From Cheiracanthium punctorium (taxonomy: Eukaryota > Arthropoda > Arachnida > Araneae > Cheiracanthiidae), in NCBI GenBank assembly GCA_038373885.1, contig JAWZYV010013281.1, positions 206,865 through 270,864 of the forward strand: a stretch of DNA of 64,000 nt, in the 5' to 3' direction. The stretch's first letter is position 1, and every line of letters begins with the position of its first letter. Made by a program: the position numbers and the translations under genes. Under the pieces are notes generated by a model. The model saw only the letters and a program-made list of their open reading frames with translations. It did not search any database and was not told the DNA's origin. Shown piece by piece: positions 1 through 11,039 of this stretch.

Positions 1-548
1 CTCTGTGGTACCCTTCGCGCGGGGGGAAGTGAAAAACGGGGCGATCGAGAGGACGTTTTCGGAGTGGATGGAAAGACGCAGAGAATTTTTGATGCGAGGA
101 GAAAATTGAGAAACCTGCGAAGAGAAGGAACGGTCATCGCGAAAAAGTAGCAGACCCGCCGTGAGCCCAAACGGTTCTCGAACTGGCAAGTCAACGAATC
201 CTGAAACCTTCTCTGTTCATTAATGGAGGGCCAGTAAGCTTCTCGTCGAGAGAGCGAACCCAAACGGGTCAGCCCTGGGATCCGAGCCAAGAATGATCTG
301 CGATCCAGCCTCGGTCTGTCGACATTTGGTGGGTGAGCGCCCCCCTCCGGCCATGACTCTCAACGCCGCATACTTCCAGCGTAGCCACCACTACAGCGGG
401 CCCGCTTGTGAGTAGTAACTTTTGTGATTCCTTGTGTTTTAAGTCCTCGTATTCTCCGCCTGAGTTTACATGCATGCGGAAGGTGACTTCTATCCTGTCT
501 CTACGAGATTCTGTCGGATCCGCGGAACTAATTGTTTACTTTAATATT

Positions 549-756
549 TTCTATAAGTTTGTCAAATGTTATTTTAAATAAATTGTTTACTGTCACTGTT
601 ACTTAGAGTAAGCTTATTTGGGGAAGGGAGAAACAATAGGGGTTTGTTTACAGATTCTTCTTTAACTGTCCAAAGGAACCTGGCTTATGTTTAAGAATTT
701 TAAAAAGGGAAAGGGATAACACAACGCAAATGTTTACGAGTGAATGAGTCACAACA
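549..756 (+). repeat. Direct repeat copy 1 (LTR 3' part)
   Basis: Near-identical to 1459-1673. Shared landmarks include GTTTACTGTCACTGTTACTT and GTTTACGAGTGAATGAGTCA. It ends in ACAACA, directly before the primer binding site. Confidence 0.8.
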
Positions 757-761
757 ATAAT

Positions 762-779
762 TGGTGCCGTGACCAGGAT
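762..779 (+). promoter_or_regulatory. Primer binding site candidate
   Basis: TGGTGCCGTGACCAGGAT begins 5 bases after the LTR end. It starts with TGG, the complement of the tRNA 3'-CCA, as LTR-element primer binding sites do. The priming tRNA is not identified. Confidence 0.5.
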
Positions 780-1275
780 TCCTATGTTAATTTTTCTTCT
801 TACTTTTTTTTTGTTCGCGGTAATATGAGATATTTTAGTTCGGAATCCGACAGGATCATGTGAATGACTTTTGTGAGTGTAGGAGGTTCAAAGATACGAT
901 TGATTTATTTTTGAATTTTATGTGTTACGTAAAGTGCATCGTAGATGTTTCTTGGACTAGTAGTTGTCCTTAAAGAGTTTAATTTTTTTAGCTGTGAAGA
1001 AAAAAAAAAAGAGTGTACTGTGAAAGAGAGCAAATTTAATTTTTCATCATTTGATAAGGGTTGTAAGGTGTGAAAAAAAAAATCTTTAAATTTTCTTTGC
1101 TCTCCTAATGAAGTTTCTTTCCATGGTTTAGCTATTTAATCAATTTATTCTAATGTGTGTACATGTTTATGGTAATTTTAATATGTGTATATGTTTATGG
1201 AAATTTTAATGCATATTTTAATTTGGGTTTAGTGTTTTATTACAATTTTATTTTGTAAATGTGTTACTTGGCTAA

Positions 1276-1473
1276 TTGGCTAGGATTACTTTTACCCTAG
1301 TTCTTATCCCACTTTTTATGCCTTCTTTAAGAAGCGGTAATACAACAGAAAAAAATAAATTGCCCGAGATTGACCCAACTAGGGGAAATATGGCCACTGA
1401 ATTTATCGATAAAGTTACACCTTACCTGCCCTCTATCGAGATGTTTGATGGTCATTCTATAAGTTTTCTATAA
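1276..1473 (+). pseudogene. Truncated gag-like reading frame
   Basis: The frame carries an ATG at 1390 (MATEFIDKV...) and a segment ending YLPSIEMFDGHS, similar in style to the start of retrotransposon Gag proteins that lead into a 'P-x-F-x-G' motif. It runs straight into the second LTR copy, so only some 25 residues from the ATG survive. Assignment rests on position between the LTR copies more than on sequence. Confidence 0.35.
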
Positions 1474-1673
1474 GTTTGTCAAATGTTATTTTCAATAAAT
1501 TGTTTACTGTCACTGTTACTTAGAGTAAGCTTATTTGTGGAAGGGAGAAACAATAGGGGTTTGTTTACAGATTCTTCTTTAACTGTCCAAAGGAACCTGG
1601 CTTATGTTTAAGAATTTTAAAAAGGGAAAGGGATAACACAACGGAAATGTTTACGAGTGAATGAGTCACAACA
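1459..1673 (+). repeat. Direct repeat copy 2 (truncated 3' LTR)
   Basis: Matches 549-756 with only scattered differences. It is followed by unrelated sequence (CTTCAATATT). Confidence 0.75.
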
Positions 1674-1710
1674 CTTCAATATTCTAGAAATAACTTTAGA
1701 ATAGTTTAAA

Positions 1711-2131
1711 CAGTGGCGCACCCAGGATTTTAGTTTAGGGGGAGCTGGGCTACATACAAATACTGCTGAACTCGGTCATAGTGACCTCGGCTAGTTACAA
1801 GTCTCTTATAACGTCAAAATATTCGGTACCACTTGACTGTCCCATAGAACACAAGCAATGTAAATCATTATAGAGTCATAAATAATTATGTGATCTTTTG
1901 AGCGACGTTGTAACTGTGTGTAACAGTGTTTCAACTAACTGCAAGCATTTATTTAAAAACTTTTTTAAGTCTTTTTTGGTTAGAAATAATGTGAAGACAA
2001 TTAAAAAAAGAAAGAACTAAAAAAAATAATTCATTAGTGACAATTTTCATTTTTTAACGTCTTTCACTTCTAACTTTCTACCTTTAGGGGGGGCTTCAGC
2101 CACCATAGGCCCCTCCGTGGGTGCGCCTATG
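1711..2131. mobile_element. hAT-type non-autonomous element
   Basis: The termini CAGTGGCGCACCCA and TGGGTGCGCCTATG are inverted repeats. A perfect 8-bp target duplication AGTTTAAA flanks the element (1703-1710 and 2132-2139). An 8-bp duplication with CA...TG ends is diagnostic of the hAT superfamily. No coding capacity is seen. Confidence 0.85.
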
Positions 2132-2504
2132 AGTTTAAATGTTGATACCGATATAAAAGTAAGTAAAAGGTTCACCGAATCAGTTCTCCATGCTTGGACG
2201 CTTACGAATCACGCCAAACACCGCCATAGTGCTTATGTTCACAAAAATTTTCACCAGCTCTTTTTCTAAAGAAAAAATAATTTTCCTTACGTGTTACATT
2301 TATCAAAAGTTCGTCAAAATAGTGTATTGATGTCTTCTCCAATTTTTTTTCCAAAATTTTTTAAACTGCTTTTCGCGTGTGTGTTAGAGGTACTTTTAAT
2401 TGTTGTACGTGCAGTACTTTTTGTTCATAAATCTAATATTTAGATTAGAAGTAATTTTAATTTATTAAAGTACCAGAACTGTAAATCGGTGTTCCATGGA
2501 GCAT

Positions 2505-2673
2505 AGCTGCCAACCATTCTTGAATATAATCAACACCTTTTTGTAAACGGTATTGTTTAAAAACAGTAACCATGCAATGCAAGAAGCGCAGAAGTTTTGA
2601 AATGCTTTAAGACAAATCGCTTGTGTTCAAATTACTGTTTACGAAAAGTGGTTATTATATTCCTGACAGCTTT
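2505..2673. mobile_element. MITE, 'AATATAATTAACCAC' family
   Basis: It has inverted ends of the type GCTGCCAAC...GAATATAAT.AACCAC and AGTGGTTATTATATTC. Five copies occur in the window (2505, 3879, 5238, 27708, 34072), each about 160-190 bp, with the end motifs conserved and the middle variable. Confidence 0.6.
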
Positions 2674-2704
2674 GCATGGATCAAAGGCATTAGGTGTAAC
2701 CACT

Positions 2705-3145
2705 GCCTCCTAGACATAGAAAGCCTAACCGCTGCTACGTCACCAAGCCTCTACGTCATGAACTGGCCTTCTAAAGGTGACGTCATCACAGATTAAGTTT
2801 CATAAAGTAAAACTATTCGAAATTTCTGGTGAATTTACTCTCTCATAACAACATTTTGATGAATTGACATAGAAAAATTTATATTACAAAAAAGAGCACT
2901 TTTTATCTGTAACTAATTATATAATGTAACAAGGGAGTAAATCACAATGAATTGTTTTGTGTCACGAACGTATTTTAATTTTTATCTTTCACCTAAGATA
3001 CTTTTTAATATTTGTAGCATTCACCGGAAATCTGAAATAGTTTTACTTTATGAGAATGAAAGTGTGGTAACGTCATTCTTCGAAGGCCTAATGATGACGT
3101 CGAAGCATCAGCGCTCAGGCTTTCTGTATCTAGGTGGCGGTGGTG
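2705..3145. mobile_element. MITE with TGACGTCA-rich ends, copy A
   Basis: Ends are inverted: CCTCCTAGACATAGAAAGCC at the left and its degenerate complement at the right. Subterminal TACGTCA and TGACGTCATCA motifs face inward. About 430 bp. Related copies lie at 15935, 16368, 16798 and 34245. Confidence 0.75.
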
Positions 3146-3152
3146 TAACATC

Positions 3153-3315
3153 CAGAGCTGCCAAGTCTCCGGCTTTTTCCCGGGAGATTTCCCACCACAG
3201 TTTTTAGACAGTTTTATTTTGCATTAAATATTTAGACTTACTTCAAGCATAAATTTGTAAGTAAAAATTAGTGGTGGGAAATCTCCCGAAAAAAGCCGGA
3301 GATTTGGCAGCTCTG
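3153..3315. mobile_element. MITE, CAGAGCTGCCAAG family, copy 1
   Basis: A 163 bp hairpin-forming element. Its left arm, CAGAGCTGCCAAGTCTCCGG onward for about 45 bases, is mirrored at the right end. A second copy lies at 9360-9521. Confidence 0.8.
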
Positions 3316-3878
3316 GGTGTAAAATTTAAGGAATTTGATTAGAAGTGCTTTTCATTCGTTATATTTATGTTACATGCAAATTTTACCTCATAATTCAGAA
3401 TATAGTGGTGTAATACTTGGTACAGACGTTGTCTAAATACTTAATGCTACAAAATAAAGGTTTATAGTGTTTCGTTCTAGAAACCACATTTCTAATACAA
3501 TTTAGCCTTAGACTAGCTTTCCCTGTTTTAAGACAACTGCAACTAAAACTAATAAACAGAATGAAACCAGATTTCATATTATAGATTACAAAAGGTATTG
3601 AGATATAATTTCCAGAAAAAAAAAGTAGCACTATATCAATAGAGGAGATTTTGGCAGTGCTGTCAAGTATGCACACAAGTAATTTTCACAATCGAAGTAA
3701 ATTTAAGTCAAAAATTTACAAGATTACGTACAAGATTTGCATATTCCGTCGAATTTCATAAAAAGAACTGGACGACATGTAAAACCACTGCTTCGAGACA
3801 AAGACGCAAATCTTGTACGTCAAACGTAAGCGTACACGTGTGCTTGGAAAGATCCACTACACAGAGTCTCCACCGGCT

Positions 3879-4052
3879 TTAGAATATAATTAACTACTCT
3901 CTGTAAGCTGTACATTTTTAAGAAAAGCAATACATTTTTTTTCACATGGCAGTCGCCACGCGCGTTCGACATAGGAATTTTACTATAATCAAAGCCAAAA
4001 ATTCCTGTTTAAAAAAAGTGGTTAATTATATTCCGGGGCAGTTGGCAACTCA
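3879..4052. mobile_element. MITE, 'AATATAATTAACCAC' family
   Basis: Left end GAATATAATTAACTACT, right end AGTGGTTAATTATATTCCGG followed by GTTGGCAAC. Same family as the element at 2505. Confidence 0.6.
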
Positions 4053-4203
4053 GCATTGCAGAAGCAGTCTTTAGAAGCACGCGTGACGAACCAAGCATTT
4101 CGTTCTCAAGCACATCTCGTCGAATTTCTTTGCGCTCTTTCCAGCAATCGGTTAAATTCAAATTCTAACTGTAAAAATTTGTAACCACAAACCTTTAGGT
4201 GAT

Positions 4204-5056
4204 GGAATGAGGTGGCGAATTGTGGGGAGATTGGAAACATGACAGTCTTAAGTCCAGATTTGTAGAGTTCAATTTAACGCACAACGTCGTGTGCAACTTA
4301 TGGAAACAGTTCCAGGATACCGGATCCAAAGCCTGGAAGAATCGGAGAAACACTGGGCAAGGTCCTCCAAGAACCACGACTGCCAGAGAAGATCGCCATT
4401 TGTCCGTTTTTGCGAGGGTTAACAGGTGTGTTACGGCTTCTCAGCTTTCTCATGAGTTGTATTCTGTCACAGGAACCTGAGTTTCAAGGGTGACTATTTC
4501 CAGAAGACTTCATGAGAGAGGGTTGTTTGCAAGAGGACCTACTATTTGCATCCAGCTCACTTCTACGAACAGGAGAGTCCATTTAGCATGGCACAGAGAT
4601 TATAGAGATTGGAGTAGGGATCAATGGGCGACTGTTCTCTTCATTGAAGTGTCCCAGCTCAACCTACCACCAATTCTCGCCGTACGTGCATATGGATAAC
4701 CATTGACCCGCTACCTGCCCTCCAATGTCCACGAAATCGACCATTATGAGGCCGGAGATTTAATGGTCTGGGAAGGCATCATGTTAAAGAGCCACTGTGG
4801 CCGCTTTGAGGTATAGTGATGAGGTCTTGGAGCCCTATGTTCGCCTTTTCGCAGTGGTGCAGTTGGCCCTGTGTTAATTTTCATGGACGATAACCTGCAG
4901 CCAAATAGAGCTGATCTAATTGACGAATTTCTAGAAAGTGAAGATATTCTTCTTATGGACTGGCCAAGAAGATCTCCATATCTAAGCCCTACAGAGCATG
5001 TCTGGGACGATCTGTGGAGGCAATTGCAACTCGATTCATTAACATTGGTTCATTAG
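4204..5056 (+). pseudogene. Tc1-like transposase remnant (DD34E-type)
   Basis: A DNA-transposase pseudogene broken by stops and frame changes. The first part, 4220-4480, carries a paired-type helix-turn-helix region with a GPPRTTTAREDRHL segment typical of the Tc1 DNA-binding/linker region. A second frame (4490-4660) holds TISRRLHERGL and HLAWHRDYRDWSRDQWATV, the stretch leading to the catalytic core. The last part (4871-5056) carries MDDNLQPNRA and MDWPRRSPYLSPTEHVWD, matching the second Asp region and the final Glu (TEHVWD) of Tc1-type DDE enzymes. The first catalytic Asp falls where the sequence reads VLFIEVSQ and appears replaced. No terminal repeats were located with confidence. It cannot make a working enzyme. 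Confidence 0.85.
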
Positions 5057-5237
5057 TTTTGGGGAGATAATTGACCAAATCTGAAGTTTTTCTTAATTTT
5101 GAACATGAATTTAGGTTATGAAAATTTTCTTATGTTTAACTAGCAGTAAATCAGCCCATTAACTTTTAAAAAGGAAAGAGCTAGCGTTCCGTCAGCGTTC
5201 TTCCGACGACTAGTCAACAAGACATCACTATCAGCGG

Positions 5238-5400
5238 AGTAGCCAACCTTTAAGGACAGTAATTAACCACTGTCTTGCAAACAGTAACTTTCGGCTTAGA
5301 ATTTAGCAAAACATGGGAGCGTGGGGTAGTCTTCAAAAAACATTTTAAACGTATACTGTTTACAAAAAGTGGTTACTTGTACTTCGCAAAGGTTGGAGAC
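5238..5400. mobile_element. MITE, 'AATATAATTAACCAC' family (diverged)
   Basis: Left AGCCAACC...AGTAATTAACCACTGTCTTG, right TGTTTACAAAAAGTGGTTAC...GGTTGGAGAC. It lies directly before the mariner-like element at 5418. Confidence 0.5.
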
Positions 5401-5417
5401 TGTCTAGCAGGAATGTA

Positions 5418-6061
5418 CAGGGTGTCCGAAAAGTAATTGACACATTTCAAAAATTTACAGAAAAGCAACAGATTGTTTGACTATGCGGTTCGCAAAGTAT
5501 TGTTTTGCAGAATAAAGAATTTATTTTTCCATCTTAAAATAATTTTCTTCCAAAATGTGTTCATAGATGGCGCTGCATCGACATTTTTCAGCAATGAGAG
5601 CCAATAGGGAGTTTTCGTGAGTTTCAAATAGCATTGACGGTGCGGAAAAATTCATTCTAGCTAGGGCGACAGAAACTGAGAAAGTGCATTGCGTAGGCTG
5701 GTATTTCGAATCAAAATCCATAACTACATTTCATAGAAAGTTTTGTAACATATTTAAGGAAAACCCTCCACGTCGAAACACTATTTTGGTATGGCGTGAA
5801 AAGTTTTTAGAGGCTGGAAGCGTTTTAGACAGTGAAAGAAGTGGTTGGCTACGAAGATCGGATGTGACTGTACAGGACATCCGGGAAACTTTGTGTGAAA
5901 GTACAGCGCCACCTATGAATACAATTTGTAAGTGATTTTTCTTACGATGTCAAAAAAATTCTTGATCCTGTGAAGTACTACTGTGCAAACCGCATATTCA
6001 CAAAATAATTGTTTTCTTTAATATGAATTTTTTAAATGTGTCAAGGACTTTTCGGACACCA
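5418..6061 (+). mobile_element. Internally deleted mariner/IS630-type element
   Basis: The inverted ends CAGGGTGTCCGAAAAGTAAT and AGGACTTTTCGGACACCA are flanked by TA on both sides (5416-5417 and 6062-6063), as expected for Tc1/mariner insertion. Only the 5' part of a transposase survives inside, so this is a 644 bp deletion derivative. Confidence 0.8.
5684..5935 (+). pseudogene. Mariner-type transposase N-terminal fragment
   Basis: This frame encodes the first helix-turn-helix of an arthropod mariner-like transposase. Visible landmarks are the pattern TTFHRKFCNIFKENPPRRN, then VWREKFLEAGSV, then ERSGWLRRSD, matching the usual 'V.RKF...PP.R..I..W...F...G...SGRPR' layout. The frame is probably open further upstream (GTG at the window call instead of ATG), and it stops before the second helix-turn-helix and the catalytic domain. 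It lies wholly within the TA-flanked element. Confidence 0.75.
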
Positions 6062-6349
6062 TATGTAACTTACGTCGTAAAATTTATTCTCTTGAAAGTT
6101 TATTTAAAAAAACGTGCTCGTAGAGTTTATTGTAGTTTAAGAAACGCTATTGTTTAACTTCACTTATTTTTACTTCTTTATTAATAACTAGCTGAAATAC
6201 CCGTCCTCGACGGGTTAGAGAATGAAAATTTCCAAAAAGCAAGAACTTTCGTCAGCATTGTAGGAGTACACAGAATGGATGTAGTGTGTTGCCAAAGTAA
6301 AGAAAGCGAAGTTATAATTTTCATGTATTGTTAAAATATTACAGGTTAG

Positions 6350-7490
6350 AGAGTAACTAAGTAATATCATTTCATTCGCTTTAGTCGTAATTATGTGATG
6401 CGCGAACGAATATTTACGCATATTGAAATAATTTTCGCAAAATCTCAAAATTTAATCAACATTTTTGAAAAATTTGAAGCCTAGAATTTAAGTTGAGTGA
6501 CAACCTATGATGTCACCCAAATTCGTTTCATTCCCTGCAGTCTTTATTTCGTGATGCTGGAACAAATTTTCAGCATTTTAAAACGATTTTCGAAAAATCT
6601 CAAAATGTAAGCAAAATATTTTTAAAATTCAACGCCTATAAATTAAGATTAGCAACTACCTATAATATCACTCAATTTAGTATCATTCGTATTAGTCGTT
6701 ATTAAGTGATGTTTGAAGAAATATAAACGTATTTTGAGAGAATTTTCACAAAATCTCAAAATCTAATAAAAATGTTTAAAAAATTGGACTCCTATAGTTT
6801 ATGTTGAGCAACCATCTATCGTGTGACCAAATTTCATATCATTCGCTTTAGTCGTTATTACGTAATACGGGACCAAAGATTCACTCAGTTTTAAACGATT
6901 TTCACAAAATCTCGAAATCTGATGGATTTTTTTTAATTAGATGCTTATAGTTTAAGGTGAGTGACCACCTATCATTTCACCAAATATCATTTTTTCACCT
7001 TTGCAGTTATTACGTGATGTGCGAACACAAATTTACGCAGTTTGAAATGATTTTCGCAAAATTTCAAAATCTAATAAAGATTTTTTTTAATTCGACGCCT
7101 ATGTTTTAATTTGAGTGACCACCTATCATGACACCCAATTTCATATCATTCGCTTCTGTCGTTTTTACGTGATGCTTGAACACAAATTTATGCAGTTTGA
7201 AAGGATTTTCGCAAAATCTCAAAATCCAATCAGGATTTTTTAAAAATTGGACGCCTATGTTTTAAGTTAATTGACCACCTATCATGACACCCAATTTCAT
7301 ATCATTCGCTTCAGTTGTTTTTACGTGATGCTTGAACACAAATTTACGCAGTTTGAAAGGATTTTCGCAAAATCTCAAAATCCAATCAAGATTTTTTAAA
7401 AATTGGACGCCTATGTTTTAAGTTGAGTGACCACCTATCATGACACCCAATTTCATATCATTCGCTTCAGTCGTTTTTACGTGATGCTTA
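6350..7490. repeat. Tandem array, ~153 bp unit
   Basis: Seven or more head-to-tail units share the core GACCACCTATCATGACACCC followed by a TTTCATATCATTCGCTT block, then ACGTGATGC and TTTTCGCAAAATCTCAAAAT. Core occurrences start near 6500, 6655, 6808, 6960, 7115, 7268 and 7425. The right-hand units are most alike, so expansion is most recent there. The array is embedded in a longer repeat whose left edge reads AACTAGCTGAAATACCCGTC (6186) and whose right edge ends in TTTATATAGATAGATA (~7685). Confidence 0.85.
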
Positions 7491-7500
7491 AACAAAAAAA

Positions 7501-7568
7501 GCGTCACGGACAGAATGACAGAATGACAGAACGAAAGAATGACAGAATGACAGAATGACAGACAGACA
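7501..7568. repeat. GACAGAAT minisatellite
   Basis: Imperfect repeats of GACAGAAT run into GACAGACAGAC, sitting at the right edge of the tandem array. Confidence 0.8.
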
Positions 7569-7689
7569 AACTTTTTTTTGAGGGTCGCATCGGATTCCCG
7601 GGTGCTTGAAACGGATAGAAATCGCAAAATTTTTGAATTCCAAAAAATGTACAGACAAAAGTCTAATTTTATTTATATAGATAGATATT

Positions 7690-8840
7690 CTTCAAACAAT
7701 TTATTTTAGGTTTTACTCATTTATCGCTACTAAACGTATTATTTCTCACATTTCTAAAATGAATTTTAAAAATTGAATACTAATTTATGTATTCATAATG
7801 AAACACCTGCTCATGCAAATAATGTTCAAATAGAAGTTTTTTTTTTTTTTTTCCCAATGTGACAATACTGTTTTGAAAGCAATATGCATGAAGGTAGAGC
7901 CATTTTACATTCCACTTATGAACATACATCCACTTATGAAATATAAACTTTTAAGGCTCTGAACTTTTTTTTATAAATACTTTAATGAGCAAAGTATGCA
8001 AAAAGCATTTATCTACACTAGTGTACAAAAATAAAATAATTAAATGGACGGAATGTAAGACTGCCTTCTAAAAACGAAATTACGAAAACTAAAAATTACG
8101 AAAAACCTAATATCCCATAGGGGATTAAAATAAAAAAAAAAGGTCTCAGCTTTAAAGGAGGTTATTTCTTTTAAACCCATCTGATTAAAATTTAATTTAG
8201 TGATAAAGTTTAAAAAAAGACATAAAGGGAAATCGCGAAAGAGCAGACACGATAAAATCCTTAGTTTATAATTTCGTTTTAAAACTTTGGCAATAAAGCT
8301 CTGTATTAATAAAATGTGGTATAAAAGGATTGAATTTAAATTAGAATGTACCTGTTATTTTAACCGTTGGCGTGTAATTTTTGATATGCTATTGTTTTTT
8401 AATTAGAATTTTTATCGCAGCTATAATGTTTAAATGTCCGAGTTAAGAAAATACTTATTCTGTTATGCTCTTTTTCGATAACCATAGTTGCTATAATTAA
8501 ATAGATTAGATTTGATAGATAAAAGTCTACTGTGTGAACGACGAGTGAAAATAACGAATCATTCGTTTAAAAATGCATTAGAGTTTAAAATTTGTCTTAA
8601 CGTAAACATAAAATAAAGAAAAAAAAACAATTTTTAAAACTTTAGCGAAAAGGGAAAGAGGCATTTTAAGTTCTCATGTCTGAAAAATAACCTTAATCTT
8701 TTGATAGAACCTAAACTTCTGAAACATAAAAAATATAGTTTTGATATTTCATCTTGGTATACTAGAAAGTTACAAGTAATGTTTCAGCTAGTTAAACAAA
8801 TATAGATGCTTTGACCTAAATCGGAATGTCATATATATAT
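7690..8840. other. AT-rich stretch, no gene seen
   Basis: No ORF, splice-bounded exon, RNA gene or terminal repeat pair was recognised here. A poly-T run lies near 7838. Confidence 0.6.
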
Positions 8841-8843
8841 ATA

Positions 8844-9337
8844 CTGGGTGTTTCAAAAATGACCGGTATATTTGAAAAATCGATAAAAACAAAACGGGCA
8901 GCGATAGAAATAAACGGTTTGTTGCAATATGGTTATAACAACAGTAAATTTTCAGGCAGACATACACAAAATTAGTTACAATTTTCAACAACAGATGGCG
9001 CTGCAGGCGATTTGAAAGATGTAGAAGAAAACGAAGTCTGTGAGTTCGCCATTCTGTGAGTTCCGCCAATTCACAGCAAGCTTCCAATCTGCGAACAGCA
9101 CACGCTTACAGCAGAGACGACTTACAGAATGGTGAACTCACAGACTGCGTTTTCTTCTATATCTTTCAAATCGCCTGCAGCGCCATCTGTTGTTGAAAAT
9201 TGTAACTAATTTTGAGTTTGTCTGCCTGAAAATTTACTGTTGTTCCAACCATATTGCAACAAACGGTTTATTTCTATCACTGCCCGTTTAGTTTTTATCG
9301 ATTTTTCAAATATACCGGTCATTTTTGGAACACCCGG
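8844..9337. mobile_element. Long-inverted-repeat (foldback) element
   Basis: Two arms of about 217 bp (8844-9060 and 9121-9337) are near-perfect reverse complements around a ~60 bp loop. The ends CTGGGTGTTTCAAAAATGAC and its complement, with TA on both sides (8842-8843 and 9338-9339), suggest mobilisation by a Tc1/mariner-type transposase. Each arm contains CAACAGATGGCGCTGCAGGC. Confidence 0.85.
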
Positions 9338-9359
9338 TATATATATATATATACACACA

Positions 9360-9521
9360 CAGAGCTGCCAAGTCTCCGGCTTTTTCCGGGTGATTTCCCA
9401 CCACAATTCTTAAACGCTTTATATTGCATTAAATATTTGGACTTATTTTAAGCATAAATTTGTAAATAAAAATTAGTGGTGGGAAATATCCCGAAAAAAA
9501 GCCGGAGACTTGGCAGCTCTG
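9360..9521. mobile_element. MITE, CAGAGCTGCCAAG family, copy 2
   Basis: Same structure as 3153-3315: inverted arms of about 45 bp with CAGAGCTGCCAAGTCTCCGG at one end and its complement at the other. Confidence 0.8.
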
Positions 9522-9799
9522 TATATGTATTCAGGTAAACCACATTTGTTCAAGCCATATGCGATGAATGCAGCTCTAACTTCGCAATAAAACACAAACT
9601 AAACTTTTCAGTGGAATAAATGCATATTTTGAATATATCTACGTCCATGCTTTTCATAAGCATATTTTTAGGAAAGGGCTGTACAATGTTTTGATTACCA
9701 TATTTGGTAGAATTAAATGAAACATTCATTAATTCAGCAGAAGTTTTGTTAATTTTCGATAATAATTAATCGATTAAAAGGTAGAATTATGTAGTCCCA

Positions 9800-9940
9800 G
9801 ATTCTGCGGTGGTTAGCATACCACTCCTTATGGTTACAGATTTGGGTTCGATTCTGTCATTCCGAGTTGACTGTTCTCTGTAGATGTTGACAGCTATGGC
9901 CATAACTAAGACTATATAACGCCATAAATTCAATTCAAAA
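9800..9940 (+). repeat. tRNA-derived SINE (head region)
   Basis: The A-box-like stretch GTGGTTAGCATACC (~9809) and B-box GGGTTCGATTC (9844-9854) have tRNA spacing. The following sequence does not close a full cloverleaf, so this is a SINE head and not a tRNA gene. Confidence 0.6.
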
Positions 9941-10204
9941 CTTAAATAATATTGTACTTGGAAGCATTAATATTTCATCTGGTTTACAGCACTCTTAAGA
10001 ATGTTCGTATAACAATTAACCTTCACACTGAAACTGATGAGTGAAAAGTAAAACTTTAGATTTCAGGCTGAAACTGCTGAACTGTTGGTTTCGCCAATGT
10101 GAAATCTAAGTTAAGATGAAGTGTGAATGTCTTGTATTCGGGCCTACCTTGCGGCTGTCGATCTAACAGTTTGGAGTTTTAGTCGGTTTTATAGATATGT
10201 AACG

Positions 10205-10300
10205 TGAATTCGCGATAGAATCTCTTAAAAAGTGCTCCGACCAAGGCAACCTACCCCGTAGTCGTATATCTCTCGGGTAGGCTTGCATAATACAAAACAC
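10205..10300 (+). repeat. SINE body fragment (family B)
   Basis: The block ATAGAATCTCTTAAAAAGTG...CCGACCAAGGCAACCTACCCC is a variant of the body seen at 14860 (minus), 46889, 58415 (reverse) and 62992. No tRNA head is attached here. Confidence 0.5.
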
Positions 10301-10414
10301 ACTTCTGCTGGGACATGGCTGTTAAGTGATAGGCTCCCGTCAGGGGGAGATAATTTTTGTCGCCTGCTGGATGCTTTACAGTAAAATGGTCAACACCCTT
10401 GTAGTGGCGAACTC

Positions 10415-10550
10415 CTATACGGCAACTGCCAGTGACTGTGCACCTGCCTACGAGAGGTAATGTCTGGGGTTCGAATCCCCTTAATCCATGGTTAACTTTT
10501 CTCGTCACCCGTGTTGGTACTTCTGTTGTGTTATCTTGCGTGGTTATCAG
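10415..10550 (+). repeat. tRNA-derived SINE head
   Basis: It has an A-box-like CAGTGACTGTGCACCTG and a clear B-box GGTTCGAATCCCC at 10468-10480, with tRNA-like spacing. No intact acceptor stem is seen. Confidence 0.55.
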
Positions 10551-10848
10551 TGGATGTTATCTAGGATAAAATAATTGCTAAATGGAAATATAGGGCTACG
10601 AGACTGTCTTCGCCAAAACGAAAAAACTCATTGAATAAGATTCTTCCATGTGTTTTGAATTTAATTTCAAAGAACGTTCTAAGAAAACGTTCTAAGAAAA
10701 TATTGCAAAATTCGCAGGATTCGTGATTTTAATGTTATCTTTTAATCATATCGTAACGACAGGCTACATTTATGCGTGCATTACACTTTCTTGTTGATTG
10801 AATTGTGGCAGATTCATCGTGTAGTACCTGGAGTGTAGCTGACGACAT

Positions 10849-11037
10849 ATGCAGGCTACGGTGCTGATGTTTTGGTCAGACTAACTCTGTACCCGAATAG
10901 TCATGTGACCAAGTGGGTGTTATCCTCTTAGTCTGAGAAGTAAGATGGCCACACCCTGTGACCACGGAGGTCACATGACACTTCGAGTGCAAACGGATGT
11001 GACCAAAATGTCAGCACTAAAATCTGATTATCTCGTC
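10849..11037. mobile_element. MITE, 'GCAGGCTACGGTGCTGA' family, copy 1
   Basis: Inverted ends TATGCAGGCTACGGTGCTGA and GTCAGCACTAAAATCTG, with subterminal TCATGTGACC facing GGTCACATGA. Related copies are at 31291 and 32240. Confidence 0.7.
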
Positions 11038-11039
11038 AG

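Larger units (their letters stand above)
1..1673 (+). mobile_element. Internally deleted LTR retroelement (partial)
   Basis: A stretch of about 208 bp at 549-756 recurs almost unchanged at 1459-1673 as a direct repeat, as LTR 3' portions do. The first copy ends ...ACAACA and is followed after 5 bases by a primer-binding-site-like motif. A short gag-like reading frame lies between the copies. The second copy starts abruptly after that frame, with the sequence TTCTATAAG on both sides of the junction, suggesting a deletion that removed most of the coding region and the 5' part of the 3' LTR. The 5' end of the first LTR is not defined and may lie outside the window. The more GC-rich bases 1-500 are unassigned; frame 1 is open to base 150 but encodes nothing recognised. 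Confidence 0.55.

Noticed and set aside
6350..7490. CRISPR-like regular repeats
   Set aside because: Units are contiguous ~153 bp head-to-tail repeats without unique spacers, in a eukaryotic context: a satellite-type array.
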